Shown here piece after piece: positions 29,349 through 42,970 of a stretch of 64,000 nt of DNA (the stretch's first letter is position 1; every line of letters begins with the position of its first letter). The notes beneath the pieces were generated by a model. The model was given only the letters and a program-made list of their open reading frames with translations, searched no databases and was not told the origin of the DNA. Source of the DNA: Gammaproteobacteria bacterium HGW-Gammaproteobacteria-13 (GTDB lineage Bacteria; Pseudomonadota; Gammaproteobacteria; Pseudomonadales; Pseudomonadaceae); contig PGZH01000012.1 in the NCBI GenBank assembly GCA_002840155.1, forward strand, positions 204,179-268,178. Direction: 5' to 3'. Made by a program: the position numbers and the translations under genes.

Positions 29349-29523
29349 CGCCCTCACCTTAAAACACCATCACCGCAACGCCATCCACCCCGTCACACCT
29401 GGGCTTTAGGCACCCGCACAGAAGGCCGTTGAAAATAATTCTTGTTCTTGACTGCCCGATTTCCTTTCTCGCGGCACCTTTTAGCAAGCACATCATTTTC
29501 AACATCGCCCTTGCGAGGAATTC

Positions 29524-32094
29524 ATGCCTGCCCCGATCAACCCGCACGCCTGCCGCCCAGCGCCTGGCAACACCCGTCAAACGACCCTCGTTGCTCGGCA
29601 GGCGCATAACCCGGTGTTTACCCAGCGCGCCGTTGCTTATGCAATCAGCGTGGCGATCTGCAGCTTTACCCTGGCCATAACCGTGCCCAACGCTGCGCAG
29701 GCGCAAACACCGGCAGCGCAACAGTCGGCCAACACACACCAGGTCTACAACATTCCCGCTGGAGCACTGGCCCCGGCACTGCGCAGTCTGGCCAGTGCTG
29801 CCAACGTGCTGCTGACCTTTACCGCCGACCAAACCGATGGCAAGACCACTGCGGGGCTGCAAGGCCACTACACCACGCAGGCCGCCCTGAACACGCTGCT
29901 GGCAGGTACCGGGCTGCAGGCGGCGCAACTGGACAACGGCGGCTATGTGCTGCGTGCAGCGCCAGTAACTGAACGCCAGGCCGCGCAGGTCACGCCGGCA
30001 ACCACCCTGCTGCCAGCCGTAATTGTGCATGGCAGCCTGGACGACAACGTGCTTGAGCAAAGGATGAGCCTGTCTGCCGCCAAGATCATCGTCGACCGCG
30101 AAGAAATCGAGACCTTCGGCGACGCCAGCATGGGCGAAGTAATCCGCCGTATGCCCAGCATCAGCTTTGGCGGCCCGCCAGGCGAAAACAACGACGCGCG
30201 CATCCGCGGCCTCAACAAGGAATACACGCAGATCCTGATTGATGGCCAGCCCGTTTCGGCCCGCGACTTTTCAATCGACCAGATCCCGGCGCAGCTGGTT
30301 GAGCGCGTCGAGATCATCCGTACGACAACCGCCAATATGGACAACCAGGGCATTGCCGGCACGGTCAATATCATCATGCGCGAGCCCCCAAAGACGCGCA
30401 CCTCACGCTGGCATGTGGCCACAGGCACGCTGCCAGATGCACCCGGCGCCGGCACCTTTGGCAGCGCAGGCATGACGCTCGGGGACAGCCTGGATAACTT
30501 CCGCTACCAGGTCGATGGCGTAGTTCAGCGCCGCAACGGGGTTAGAACCAAGGATCGCCAGGACTACAACAACGGTGGCGCAACCCTGACCAACCGCGAG
30601 CTCGACTATGAATACCGCGAGCATGACGAGCTCGGCCTGTCTGCGCGCCTGAACTGGCAGCTCAATGAACAGGATGAGTTCAGCCTCGATCCGCGCTACC
30701 TCTATTCGCGTGAAGACAAAGAGCGTGACCGGCTGAAGAAAGCGACCTTGAGCGATGCCGAGCGCATGGACCAAGCCAAGACTCGCCAGTACCTCGGTTT
30801 GAACGGCCAGTGGCAGCGCACCGCAGACCCCGCGACCCGCTACAAGCTGGGCTTCAACCTGCAGGGCACTGACATCCAGACCGACAAAACCGAACGCAAG
30901 GGCGCTGCGGGCGGCTCGTTTACAAGCCTGCCGACCTTCACCAGCGGCAATGATGACAGCATCCAGGAAAAAGGCCTCGCCGTCAGAAGCTCCATGCAGA
31001 AGCACTTGGGCGGCATCCACGCGCTGGACATCGGCGCCGAAGCCGGCAAAACCCAGTGGGATCTGCATAAGCGGGGCTGGAAGAAAATCAACCGCAGCGA
31101 CGAAGCTCACACCAGCTCTTCAGTCGATGAAACCAAGTTTGCTCTCTATGCCCAGGACGAAATCCTGATTGGCGGAATGCATGTACTGACCCCTGGCCTG
31201 CGCCTGGAGAGCGTCAGCACGCAAACCGACAACAGTCAGGCAGAAAGCGGCAGCCAACATCACCTGCAGCCGAGCCCATCGCTGCACTGGCTGACCAGCA
31301 TCACGCCCGACCTTAACTGGCGGGCCAGCGTCACCCGCAGCATCCGCCGGCCGAAGTTCGAAGACCTCGCCGGGCTGACCGAGAGCAAAGCAGGTACCGC
31401 AGACGAACCCGACGTAGTCGGCAACCCCAACCTTGAGCCCGAGACGGCATGGGGCGCGGAAACCAGCCTGGAGCACCTCTTCGCCGAGCGTCGCGGCGTG
31501 GTCAGCGCCAACCTGTTCTACCGCGACATCACCGACCTGATCGAGAAAACCATCGTGCTGGATGCGGACAGCGGGCGCTATCAGCAGATGCCCATCAACG
31601 TGGCCAAGGCCAGCACCTGGGGCGTCGAGCTGGACGGTTCCTACCGCTTCGAGCTGACCCCTGCCCACGGCGTGACGGTGCGGGGCAATTACAGCTGGAT
31701 GGATTCCGAAGTAAATGACCCGGCCACGGGCGGCAAGCGCCCAATCAACGACCAACCGGAATACATATTCAATGCCGGGGCCGATTACGAATACCGGCCC
31801 TGGAAGCTCAAGTTTGGCGCGCACTACAACGAAATCGGACGCCTGCAGAAAGTCGACAAGGTCGGCAGCAACCTGCGTACCCAGGAGCAAGACCCTTCGC
31901 GCTACCTGGATCTGAGCGCATCACTGCCCATCAGCAAAGACTTCACGCTCAAGCTCAGCGCACTCAATGCGCTTGAAGCCGAGAAAAACCGCTCCCGCAC
32001 CACCGTGCGCCCCAACGGCACGACCGCCCTGTTCGAGCAGGAAGACGAAAGCTCCTCGCGGGCCTTCCAGCTGCTTGTCGAAGGCCGCTTCTAA
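29524..32094 (+). CDS. TonB-dependent outer-membrane transducer with STN domain
   Basis: 856 residues. A long basic leader then a signal core (AYAISVAICSFTLAITVPNA, cleavage near AQA). Residues ~70-140 are an STN signalling domain (VYNIPAGALAPALRSLASAA, LLAGTGLQAAQLDNGGYVL). The plug begins about 180 (GEVIRRMPSISFGGPPGENN, LIDGQPVSARDFSIDQIPAQ, IAGTVNIIMREPP) and the 22-strand barrel ends in the outer-membrane signal FQLLVEGRF. It senses and imports an iron chelate or similar ligand and signals to the FecR-like protein. GAGGAA precedes the ATG. The ligand is unknown; the plug differs from ferric citrate and pyoverdine receptors I remember. Confidence 0.9.
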   Translation: MPAPINPHACRPAPGNTRQTTLVARQAHNPVFTQRAVAYAISVAICSFTLAITVPNAAQAQTPAAQQSANTHQVYNIPAGALAPALRSLASAANVLLTFTADQTDGKTTAGLQGHYTTQAALNTLLAGTGLQAAQLDNGGYVLRAAPVTERQAAQVTPATTLLPAVIVHGSLDDNVLEQRMSLSAAKIIVDREEIETFGDASMGEVIRRMPSISFGGPPGENNDARIRGLNKEYTQILIDGQPVSARDFSIDQIPAQLVERVEIIRTTTANMDNQGIAGTVNIIMREPPKTRTSRWHVATGTLPDAPGAGTFGSAGMTLGDSLDNFRYQVDGVVQRRNGVRTKDRQDYNNGGATLTNRELDYEYREHDELGLSARLNWQLNEQDEFSLDPRYLYSREDKERDRLKKATLSDAERMDQAKTRQYLGLNGQWQRTADPATRYKLGFNLQGTDIQTDKTERKGAAGGSFTSLPTFTSGNDDSIQEKGLAVRSSMQKHLGGIHALDIGAEAGKTQWDLHKRGWKKINRSDEAHTSSSVDETKFALYAQDEILIGGMHVLTPGLRLESVSTQTDNSQAESGSQHHLQPSPSLHWLTSITPDLNWRASVTRSIRRPKFEDLAGLTESKAGTADEPDVVGNPNLEPETAWGAETSLEHLFAERRGVVSANLFYRDITDLIEKTIVLDADSGRYQQMPINVAKASTWGVELDGSYRFELTPAHGVTVRGNYSWMDSEVNDPATGGKRPINDQPEYIFNAGADYEYRPWKLKFGAHYNEIGRLQKVDKVGSNLRTQEQDPSRYLDLSASLPISKDFTLKLSALNALEAEKNRSRTTVRPNGTTALFEQEDESSSRAFQLLVEGRF

Positions 32095-32134
32095 ACACGC
32101 CACTGGCACCACCAACCTGAAAAAGGACAATTCC

Positions 32135-33301
32135 ATGAGAACACTTACTGCCGCTTCTGCACTGGCGCTCAGCCTGGCACTTGCACTGCCGCCGATGGCC
32201 GCCCACGCCCACGAAGACATGCGCCTGCAGGCGTGGCTGAATACCCACCCAGCCACTGTCACCAGCGATTTCGAGCACGCTCAGGTCTACGCCCAACTGG
32301 GCAATCTGTGGAAAGAGCTGGGCGACGCGCCTAAATCGAGCGACTTGTTCGCCCGCTCCGACTCGGCCGCCAAACGCGTACAAGACGACTACATCCGCGA
32401 TGTGCTGAAGGCCCACCTGGCCAATGAACTGGCCTCCAGCGGCCATTACGACGACGCTCTGCAGGCGCTGGACAAGGTGCAGGACACCGACGTCTGGGTG
32501 AAAACCGCGTGGAAACTCATCGGCAAATTCGCCAAAGCCAAGCAACCGGAACGTGCCGCCAAGCTGCTGGAGCAAGCAGAAGCACGCACCCGCACGGTGG
32601 AAGAACCGCTGCTGCGCGCCGAACTGCTTTCGGGCACCGGTGCAGCCTATCGCTATGTCGCCCAGGCCAAGGGCGAGAACCTGGTTTATGAGTCCTACGG
32701 TATGGCGCAGATGCTGCCAGACCTGTACGAGCGCGGAGTGATGCTCAACGAAGCGGGCGCGCACCTGGTGGACATCGGCCATCGCGAGCAGGCCCTGGCG
32801 GTTTTCGACGCCGTTGACCGCCTTGCGCCACAGATCGAAAACCCACTGCAGCAGGCTCAGGTTCTGGCCATGCTGGGCGGCGAAATGGCCGAGAAGAACC
32901 TGCGTGATCGCGCTGTAGGCGCCCTCGACAAAGGCCGAGAAGTCGCCCTCAGCCTGCCCGAAGGCGAAGAGCGCTCGGCAGTGCTCAGCGAGATCTCGCG
33001 CAACTACGGCCAAAGCCATCGCTTCGAGCCCGGTATTGCACTGGCCGAAAAGATCGCTGATCCGTACCACCGTATCGAAGGCTTTATCCGTAACGCCAAG
33101 AACATGGCCCGCACCGGCCAGCAGGATGCCGCCTACAAACTGCTGGAGCGCAGCGAACAGGAAGCCGAGCTGGTGAAGTCGCCCTACTTGCGCGCCACCG
33201 TACTGCGCAAGCTGGCCTCGGAACGCATCGAAGCACGTCAGCCAGAACAGGCCAAGGAACTGCTCAGCCGCGCAGAACGTGCCCTTGCCGGTGCGGCGTA
33301 A
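32135..33301 (+). CDS. Periplasmic helical-repeat (TPR-like) protein of the iron cluster
   Basis: 388 residues with a clear signal peptide (MRTLTAASALALSLALALPP, cleavage near AHA-HE). The mature protein is a string of about eight paired helices of 33-40 residues (for example HLANELASSGHYDDALQALD, GAHLVDIGHREQALAVFDAV, RNAKNMARTGQQDAAYKLLE), i.e. TPR or Sel1-like without a catalytic motif or Cys. It lies 40 bp after the receptor and 34 bp before the PepSY gene, so it belongs to their transcript. Likely a periplasmic scaffold; the role in uptake is unknown to me. Confidence 0.75.
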   Translation: MRTLTAASALALSLALALPPMAAHAHEDMRLQAWLNTHPATVTSDFEHAQVYAQLGNLWKELGDAPKSSDLFARSDSAAKRVQDDYIRDVLKAHLANELASSGHYDDALQALDKVQDTDVWVKTAWKLIGKFAKAKQPERAAKLLEQAEARTRTVEEPLLRAELLSGTGAAYRYVAQAKGENLVYESYGMAQMLPDLYERGVMLNEAGAHLVDIGHREQALAVFDAVDRLAPQIENPLQQAQVLAMLGGEMAEKNLRDRAVGALDKGREVALSLPEGEERSAVLSEISRNYGQSHRFEPGIALAEKIADPYHRIEGFIRNAKNMARTGQQDAAYKLLERSEQEAELVKSPYLRATVLRKLASERIEARQPEQAKELLSRAERALAGAA

Positions 33302-33335
33302 ACAAGGTGACAAACGCATATGAGCGCCGCGCGAG

Positions 33336-34592
33336 ATGAAGGCGTTGATCCATCGCCTGCACGTCTGGTGTGGCGCCGGCGCCGGCTTGTTCATTCTGCT
33401 GCTGTGCCTGAGCGGCAGCCTGGCGGTGTTTCGTCTGGAAATCAGCCAATGGGTTGCCGGCGGGCTTAACGCTCCGGCGAACTGCACGCTTGCGGCTGAC
33501 TCGGCGCTGACTACCTTGCGCAGTCGTCTGCAGGAGGCTCCCGATAACGGGGGCCTCCTACGCCGTTTGAGCCTGCCTGAACTCACTGGCGGCTATTGGG
33601 AGCTGCGCCTGGCCAATGGCGAGCGGGCTCAGGCCGACCTCTGCGGCAACGCACTGCAAGGCCCACGCAGCCAGACAGCGGACTTTCTGGTCAACCTGCA
33701 CACCCGTTTGTTTATGGGCAAAGCCGGGCGCTGGATCGTCGGTCTGTTTGGCGTATTGATGCTGCTAAGCCTGCTCTCCGGCGTGCTGCTGCATCGCAAG
33801 CTACTGCGTCAACTATTCACCTTACGCACCGGCAAAAGCCCCAGACTTGTGCGCTCCGATGGGCACAAGCTGCTCGGCATCTGGCTCTTGCCCTTTCTGC
33901 TACTCAGTGCATTCAGCGGTGCATGGCTGGGCCTTTCCACCCTGGTAGCCACAGCTGAGATCAAAGGCGTACAGGCTGCGGCCACACCTGCATACACAAC
34001 CCCTGCCGGGCTGGAGCAGATGCTGGACGATGCACGCAAACAGCTGCCTGGGCTGGTACCGGTTTTTATCGATTTCTTCCCTGACAAAGGCCATGTGAGC
34101 GTACGCGGCAACCTGCCCGGCCACCTGGTACAGCGCTACAGCGCAGAGGTTTTGTATGCAGGGCACAGCGGCGTGCTGCTGGGCGTGCACGACCCTCGTC
34201 AGCTCGAAGGCCTGGGCTGGTGGCATCAAGCAATGATGCCTTTGCATCTGGGCGACTGGTCGGGGATGAGCCTGCGCTGGCTGTATGCCGTGCTGGGCCT
34301 GGCTTGCTGCGTACTGACCTGGCTAGGGCTCTGGCTGTGGGCAGACCGTCGCTTGAAGGTTGCAGGCAACCTGCTGCCGCGCGGCAGGTTGGCCAGATGG
34401 GTGTTCACTGCAGGAGTCAGCACAGCGCTATTGACTGCGCTCGGCACAATCCTGTTCTGGCGCATCAAGTACAACGCGGCAGGTAACGACCTCAGCGCGT
34501 GGCTGATCACCAGCGCGGCTACCGCGCTGTCCGGCCTGCTGCTAGTCTATTTATGGCGCAGAGCTAAACGCTCTCGGCAGAACATGCATTAG
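33336..34592 (+). CDS. PepSY-associated membrane protein (possible ferrisiderophore reductase)
   Basis: 418 residues with four main helices plus C-terminal ones: LIHRLHVWCGAGAGLFILLL followed by CLSGSLAVF, VNLHTRLFMGKAGRWIVGLF then GVLMLLSLLSGVLLHRKL, HKLLGIWLLPFLLLSAFSGA and a C-terminal group. Conserved His in RLHVW, NLHTRL and the WWHQAMMPLHLGDW loop fit the haem-binding PepSY_TM family, which includes inner-membrane reductases of iron-siderophore complexes. Last gene of the sigma/receptor cluster, which supports an iron role. Confidence 0.85.
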   Translation: MKALIHRLHVWCGAGAGLFILLLCLSGSLAVFRLEISQWVAGGLNAPANCTLAADSALTTLRSRLQEAPDNGGLLRRLSLPELTGGYWELRLANGERAQADLCGNALQGPRSQTADFLVNLHTRLFMGKAGRWIVGLFGVLMLLSLLSGVLLHRKLLRQLFTLRTGKSPRLVRSDGHKLLGIWLLPFLLLSAFSGAWLGLSTLVATAEIKGVQAAATPAYTTPAGLEQMLDDARKQLPGLVPVFIDFFPDKGHVSVRGNLPGHLVQRYSAEVLYAGHSGVLLGVHDPRQLEGLGWWHQAMMPLHLGDWSGMSLRWLYAVLGLACCVLTWLGLWLWADRRLKVAGNLLPRGRLARWVFTAGVSTALLTALGTILFWRIKYNAAGNDLSAWLITSAATALSGLLLVYLWRRAKRSRQNMH

Positions 34593-34614
34593 CGGCGCTC
34601 AGCCAACTGCAGAA

Positions 34615-37143
34615 TCAGGAAGCATCCGGTTTGCCGTCGCCCTGGCCAACCTGACGCAGCGCGGCGCTCAACTCATCCGGCATGCCATGCAGATTGAGGT
34701 CGTACTGGTTGTACGGGATGCTGATATTGGCCGCCGCAAGCGCCTGCAGCATGCTCACCATCAGTTCGCTGCGCGTAGTGAGCCAGCGGTCGTAGTCCTG
34801 CGCCCAGGCGCGCACGCTGAACTTCAAGGCGCTCTCGCCATACTCCTGCAACAACACAACCGGCGCAGGCTCGGCGGCCACCCCGGGCACCGCACGCGCC
34901 ACCCTGACCAGCAGATCGATCACCGCCGCGGGGTCGCTGCCGTAAGCAACGCCAATCGGCACTTCGATGCGCCGATTGCGATCCAGCAGCGTCCAGTTGG
35001 TCAGGTTATTGGCAACCAGGGTGCCGTTGGGCACTACGACATCGGCGCCATCGAAGGTGCGAATCTTGGTGGCGCGCAGGCCAATTTCGCGCACGCTGCC
35101 GCTGGCGCCGTTGATCTCGATTACGTCGCCGGGCTGAATCGGCCGCTCGAACATCAACACCAGCCCCGACACAAAGTTGCTCACCAACCCCTGCAAACCA
35201 AAGCCGATACCCACACCCAGCGCGCCGAACAGCAGCGTCAACTGACTGACCTTGAAACCTGCCGCCGACAGGGCCAGGAGAAAACCCAGCAACAGCAACG
35301 CGTAATAGGTCAGCGAGGCGATGCTGTTACCCACCCCGCGCGGCAAGTGGCTATGCCCCTGTAGCTGCTCGCGCAGGATCAACTTGGTCACGCGCGCAGC
35401 AGCAATGGTGATCAGTACCGACAAAGCAAACACCAGCACATCACCGAGGCTGATGGACAACTCGCCGACCTCAACGTCATAGCCCAACACCTGAGTGACG
35501 AACGCCTGCACCGGCAACAACACGCGAAAGCGGTCCATGCTGTACAGCAGCCAACTGATTGCCGCTGCCAGTAGCAACGCACGACGCAACCAACTCAACA
35601 ATGCCTGGCCGTGTCGACGAAACAGCCATACCCGCTGTACAGACGGCAACTCCATCAGCATCCGCAGCAGCGCATTGACCACGGTCATGCTGGCGTACAG
35701 CAGCAGGCCAATATAGCCGCTGTCGATCACCGCGCTGGTGAGCGTCTGCGTCAGCAGCACGGCACCGGCCAGATTAGCCGGCAGTGAAACCAGCAACAGC
35801 CCGCCGCCCAGCCAGACCACCCCACGCACCAGCGAGCGCGCCCAGTCGGCAGTGCGCTCAACTCGCTGCGACATCTGCCGCAGCAGCCAGAGCGTGAGCA
35901 GCAGCGCGACGACCGTCAGGCCAAATTGAAACAGCCGATAAACATCCTCACCGCCCCATAGCAGCGCCCCAAGCCGGTCCGCCAGATACAAGCCAGCCGC
36001 CATTATCGGCCAGCTGCCCAGCAGGTCATGGGCACGCGGCGGCAGCATGCGCAACGCCGGCACCACTGCCAGCAGCGTCAACAGCTCAAGCGCCAACAGG
36101 GGCGCACCCGACTCGAACACCTGCACCGCCATCACGGCCAGCAGCAACCAGGCGGAAAACGGCCGCGCGGCTACCCGCTGGCTATCCTCATCACGGCCCG
36201 AATGAGGAGCCACACGCTGCTGGCGCGCCAGCCAGAGCAACACAAGCAACAGCAGCAACAACACCGCTTGCAACGCGTGCACCTTGATGCTGTTGACCGC
36301 GCCGTAGGCATCGGCAAAGCGCACCTCAATATCCAGCCCCTGTACAGCTGAGTCCGCCTCTGCGTCCTGACCAGTGCCCAAGTGCAGCGCTTGCCACAAC
36401 GGCGGCGCATCACGGCTGAACAGGCGCGCATCAACACCACTGATGACCCTGTCCACGTCTTCACGCCCCAGCTGAATGCTCGAATTGATCGCATTGGCGC
36501 GCTGCCCCAACTCAATCAAACGCTCAAGCGGAGCGGCAAGCGCCCGCTCAGCCGCCTGTAGCTCACTGATCATCGTGTTGATCTGCCGAGCCAGCGGCGC
36601 GGGCATGCTGTCTGCCGGGGTCGCTGCTTGTGTGGCCTGCCAACGCGCACGGCGCAGCGACAGCTCGGCCGTGTCATCGGCATACGGCTTGATGACCACC
36701 CGCATCTGCGCGCGCCAGACTTGCATGCGGTGGGCGTCGAAGCTCCAATGCCGCGCCAGGCTCTCCAGCCGTACAAAGGGCAGTTGGCGCAGCTCATCCA
36801 CACTGAATGCGCGCAATTTCTCATCGACAGGTCGTGCAATGTCATCGAGCAGAACGCCAAGCGCGGCCGCCGGGTCGGCGCTTGCAGCCCTGCGCAGAGC
36901 CCGATCCGCCAGGCGTTGGTCCTCATCCGCGCGCAGCAGAATGTCGCTCAGGGCGATTGCCGCAGAAGCCGCAGTGGCCGGGGCCGCCGGAGCAGGCGAG
37001 TCTTGCGCCCAGGCAGGGCTGACGGCCAGCAGCAGAGTACTTAGGGCAAGCCTCAGCAGATGGGCAAGAAACGTATCCTCGGTTACAACGCACTGACGGC
37101 AGCAACGCCGCGCCATGCTCACCAAGGCAAATAGTGCGGTCAT
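34615..37143 (-). CDS. Large MscS-family mechanosensitive channel (MscK/YbdG-like architecture)
   Basis: 842 residues. Signal peptide or first helix (LLRLALSTLLLAVSPAWAQD), a periplasmic helical region to ~250, then about ten membrane helices and a C-terminal MscS core: pore helix GALGVGIGFGLQGLVSNFVS then GLVLMFERPIQPGDVIEING, followed by GLRATKIRTFDGADVVVPNG and the beta/alpha-beta domain. Opens under membrane tension during osmotic downshock. ATG 37143 has GGGAG 8 bases upstream; an in-frame start further up is rejected. Convergent with the PepSY gene; isolated from guaA by two terminators. Confidence 0.92.
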   Translation of the reverse strand: MTALFALVSMARRCCRQCVVTEDTFLAHLLRLALSTLLLAVSPAWAQDSPAPAAPATAASAAIALSDILLRADEDQRLADRALRRAASADPAAALGVLLDDIARPVDEKLRAFSVDELRQLPFVRLESLARHWSFDAHRMQVWRAQMRVVIKPYADDTAELSLRRARWQATQAATPADSMPAPLARQINTMISELQAAERALAAPLERLIELGQRANAINSSIQLGREDVDRVISGVDARLFSRDAPPLWQALHLGTGQDAEADSAVQGLDIEVRFADAYGAVNSIKVHALQAVLLLLLLVLLWLARQQRVAPHSGRDEDSQRVAARPFSAWLLLAVMAVQVFESGAPLLALELLTLLAVVPALRMLPPRAHDLLGSWPIMAAGLYLADRLGALLWGGEDVYRLFQFGLTVVALLLTLWLLRQMSQRVERTADWARSLVRGVVWLGGGLLLVSLPANLAGAVLLTQTLTSAVIDSGYIGLLLYASMTVVNALLRMLMELPSVQRVWLFRRHGQALLSWLRRALLLAAAISWLLYSMDRFRVLLPVQAFVTQVLGYDVEVGELSISLGDVLVFALSVLITIAAARVTKLILREQLQGHSHLPRGVGNSIASLTYYALLLLGFLLALSAAGFKVSQLTLLFGALGVGIGFGLQGLVSNFVSGLVLMFERPIQPGDVIEINGASGSVREIGLRATKIRTFDGADVVVPNGTLVANNLTNWTLLDRNRRIEVPIGVAYGSDPAAVIDLLVRVARAVPGVAAEPAPVVLLQEYGESALKFSVRAWAQDYDRWLTTRSELMVSMLQALAAANISIPYNQYDLNLHGMPDELSAALRQVGQGDGKPDAS

Positions 37144-37251
37144 CGCTGATCTCCCTGCATAAATGGCCGGACACCTGGATTCTGGTTCAATCCACCGCCC
37201 GAGCATAGCCACGATAAGCGCTGCACGTCTCGCCAGCCTGCGGCTGACTGA

Positions 37252-37296
37252 ATAAAAACAGCCGCTGCCTCTAAGCCAATAGAGAACAGCGGCTGT
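37252..37296 (-). terminator. Long rho-independent terminator downstream of guaA
   Basis: Minus strand ACAGCCGCTG pairs perfectly with CAGCGGCTGT; the loop contains an inner stem CTCTA-TTGGCT-TAGAG, and TTTTTATT follows. A back-up terminator after the one at 37347, isolating the MscS gene. Confidence 0.8.
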
Positions 37297-37345
37297 GCGA
37301 TACCCATGTGTGGCGCCTAACGCTGGCGCAAACTATCAGGGCTAA

Positions 37346-37371
37346 CAAAAAGGGGCCCGTAGGCCCCTTCT
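37346..37371 (-). terminator. Rho-independent terminator of guaBA
   Basis: Minus strand AAGGGGCC-TACG-GGCCCCTT followed by TTTG, three bases past the guaA stop. Confidence 0.88.
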
Positions 37372-37373
37372 GC

Positions 37374-38954
37374 TTACTCCCACTCGATGGTGGCCGGCGG
37401 CTTGCTCGACACGTCGTAGGTAACGCGGGAGATGCCTTCGATTTCGTTGATGATGCGGCCGCTGACGGTTTCCAGCAGCTCGTAAGGCAGGTGCGCCCAG
37501 CGGGCGGTCATAAAGTCGATGGTTTCCACGGCGCGCAGGGCTACGACCCAGGCGTAACGACGGCCGTCACCGACCACGCCCACCGATTTCACCGGCTGGA
37601 ACACCACGAACGCCTGGCTGACCTTGTGGTACCAGTCGGCCTTGCGCAGCTCTTCGATAAAGATGTGGTCGGCGCGGCGCAGCAGGTCGGCGTATTCCTT
37701 CTTCACTTCACCGAGGATGCGCACGCCCAGACCCGGGCCCGGGAATGGGTGGCGGTAAACCATGTCGTACGGCAGGCCAAGTTCCAGACCCAAACGACGC
37801 ACTTCGTCCTTGAACAGTTCGCGCAGCGGCTCGACCAGTTTCAGGTTCATTTCTTCCGGCAGGCCGCCGACGTTGTGGTGCGACTTGATCACGTGGGCCT
37901 TGCCGCTTTTCGCGCCAGCCGACTCGATCACGTCCGGGTAGATGGTGCCCTGGGCGAGGAACTTGATGTTGTCCAGCTTGCAGGATTCGGCATCGAACAC
38001 GTCGATAAAGGTGCGACCGATGATCTTGCGCTTCTTCTCCGGATCGGCTTCGCCGGCCAGGTTATTGAGGAACTGCTCCTCGGCGTTGGCCCGAATCACT
38101 TTGACGCCCATGTTCTCGGCGAACATGGCCATCACCTGCTCGCCTTCGTGCAAACGCAGCAGGCCGTTGTCGACGAATACGCAGGTCAGCTGGTCGCCGA
38201 TAGCTTTGTGCAGCAGCGCCGCGACTACCGAGGAATCCACACCGCCGGACAGGCCGAGCAGTACGTTGGCGCTGCCGACCTGGGCGCGCACATTGGCGAT
38301 GGCGTCTTCAACGATGTTGGAGGCAGTCCACAGCGCTTCGCAGCCGCAGATTTCCAGGATGAAACGCGAGAGGATGCGCCCGCCCTGCTTGGTGTGGGTC
38401 ACTTCCGGGTGGAACTGCACGCCGTAGTAGCCGCGGCTGTCGTCGGCCATGGCGGCAATCGGGCAGCTCGGGGTGCTGGCGAGAATATGGAAGCCTGCTG
38501 GCATGGCGGTGACTTTGTCGCCGTGACTCATCCAGACGTCAAGGCCGAATACGCCGTCGTCATCGACGTGGTCTTCGATGCCGTTGAGCAGGCGGGCTTT
38601 GCCGACGATATCCACGCGGGCGTAACCGAACTCACGCAGCTCGGAGCCTTCAACCTTGCCGCCCAACTGCTCGGCCATGGTCTGCATGCCGTAGCAGATA
38701 CCGAAAACCGGCACGCCGAGGTCGAACACGGCTTTCGGTGCACGCGGACTGCCGGCTTCGTGTACCGACTCTGGGCCACCGGCGAGAATGATGCCGCGCG
38801 GGGCGAAGGCACGGATGTCATCGTCGCTCATGTCGAACGGGTGCAGCTCGCAATACACGCCAATCTCGCGCACACGGCGAGCGATCAGCTGGGTGTACTG
38901 GGAGCCGAAATCCAGAATCAGGATGCGGTGAGCGTGGATGTCTTGATGAGCCAT
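37374..38954 (-). CDS. guaA: GMP synthase (glutamine-hydrolysing)
   Basis: 526 residues. N-terminal class I glutaminase with the nucleophile Cys in [17 protein letters not shown] and His/Glu in [18 protein letters not shown]-pyrophosphatase domain with [21 protein letters not shown]-terminal dimerisation domain ending [17 protein letters not shown]. Converts XMP to GMP. Downstream partner of guaB, 228 bp apart with the palindromic element between them. Confidence 0.98.
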   Translation of the reverse strand: MAHQDIHAHRILILDFGSQYTQLIARRVREIGVYCELHPFDMSDDDIRAFAPRGIILAGGPESVHEAGSPRAPKAVFDLGVPVFGICYGMQTMAEQLGGKVEGSELREFGYARVDIVGKARLLNGIEDHVDDDGVFGLDVWMSHGDKVTAMPAGFHILASTPSCPIAAMADDSRGYYGVQFHPEVTHTKQGGRILSRFILEICGCEALWTASNIVEDAIANVRAQVGSANVLLGLSGGVDSSVVAALLHKAIGDQLTCVFVDNGLLRLHEGEQVMAMFAENMGVKVIRANAEEQFLNNLAGEADPEKKRKIIGRTFIDVFDAESCKLDNIKFLAQGTIYPDVIESAGAKSGKAHVIKSHHNVGGLPEEMNLKLVEPLRELFKDEVRRLGLELGLPYDMVYRHPFPGPGLGVRILGEVKKEYADLLRRADHIFIEELRKADWYHKVSQAFVVFQPVKSVGVVGDGRRYAWVVALRAVETIDFMTARWAHLPYELLETVSGRIINEIEGISRVTYDVSSKPPATIEWE

Positions 38955-38988
38955 GGCCGTCTCTCGTAGCGAAATTCACAAATAACTC

Positions 38989-39023
38989 GGGGCTGTCCCG
39001 TTTTTCTCAACAGCAACAGCCCC
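38989..39023 (-). repeat. Hairpin in the guaA leader
   Basis: GGGGCTGT (38989-38996) and ACAGCCCC (39016-39023) form an 8-bp stem with a 19-base loop; no T-run on the minus strand. Could be an RNA structure ahead of guaA; only the stem is seen directly. Confidence 0.4.
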
Positions 39024-39042
39024 GCGCTTTCCCAATCTTTCC

Positions 39043-39182
39043 AAAAATCGATTTGCCGCGTCGCGAGCGCAGGTCAGGCAAGGCGAAAAGAAGCTAGAAA
39101 GCGGAGTTGGCTGAAGCCAATGAGCATTTCGAGTTTCTTTTCAACGCAGCATGGCCAAGCGCAGCAGCGTCAAATCGATTTT

Positions 39183-39183
<1 letters not shown>
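39043..39183. repeat. 141-bp near-complete palindrome with 13-bp perfect terminal inverted repeats
   Basis: Ends are AAAAATCGATTTG (39043-39055) and CAAATCGATTTTT (39171-39183), perfect inverted repeats. The interior is also an imperfect inverted repeat (GCGAAAAGAA on one arm mirrors TTCTTTTCAACGC on the other), and the centre is TTGGCT-GA-AGCCAA at 39107-39120, exactly at the midpoint. It contains no ORF. The right end overlaps the guaB stop codon. It looks like a MITE or large REP-derived hairpin placed between guaB and guaA. As RNA it would fold into one long hairpin. Confidence 0.8.
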
Positions 39184-42940
<3,757 letters not shown>

Positions 42941-42970
42941 CTATTTAGATCGGTTCAAGGACGAACCCAC

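Noticed and set aside
29428-29460. Possible FecI-type promoter or second Fur box before the STN receptor
   Set aside because: GAAAATAATTCTTG is AT-rich but fits neither the PvdS/FpvI pattern nor the Fur consensus well enough to annotate.
31964-33586. 540-codon minus-strand frame opposite the helical-repeat gene
   Set aside because: The + strand frame has a signal peptide, ribosome site and operon context; the minus frame has none.
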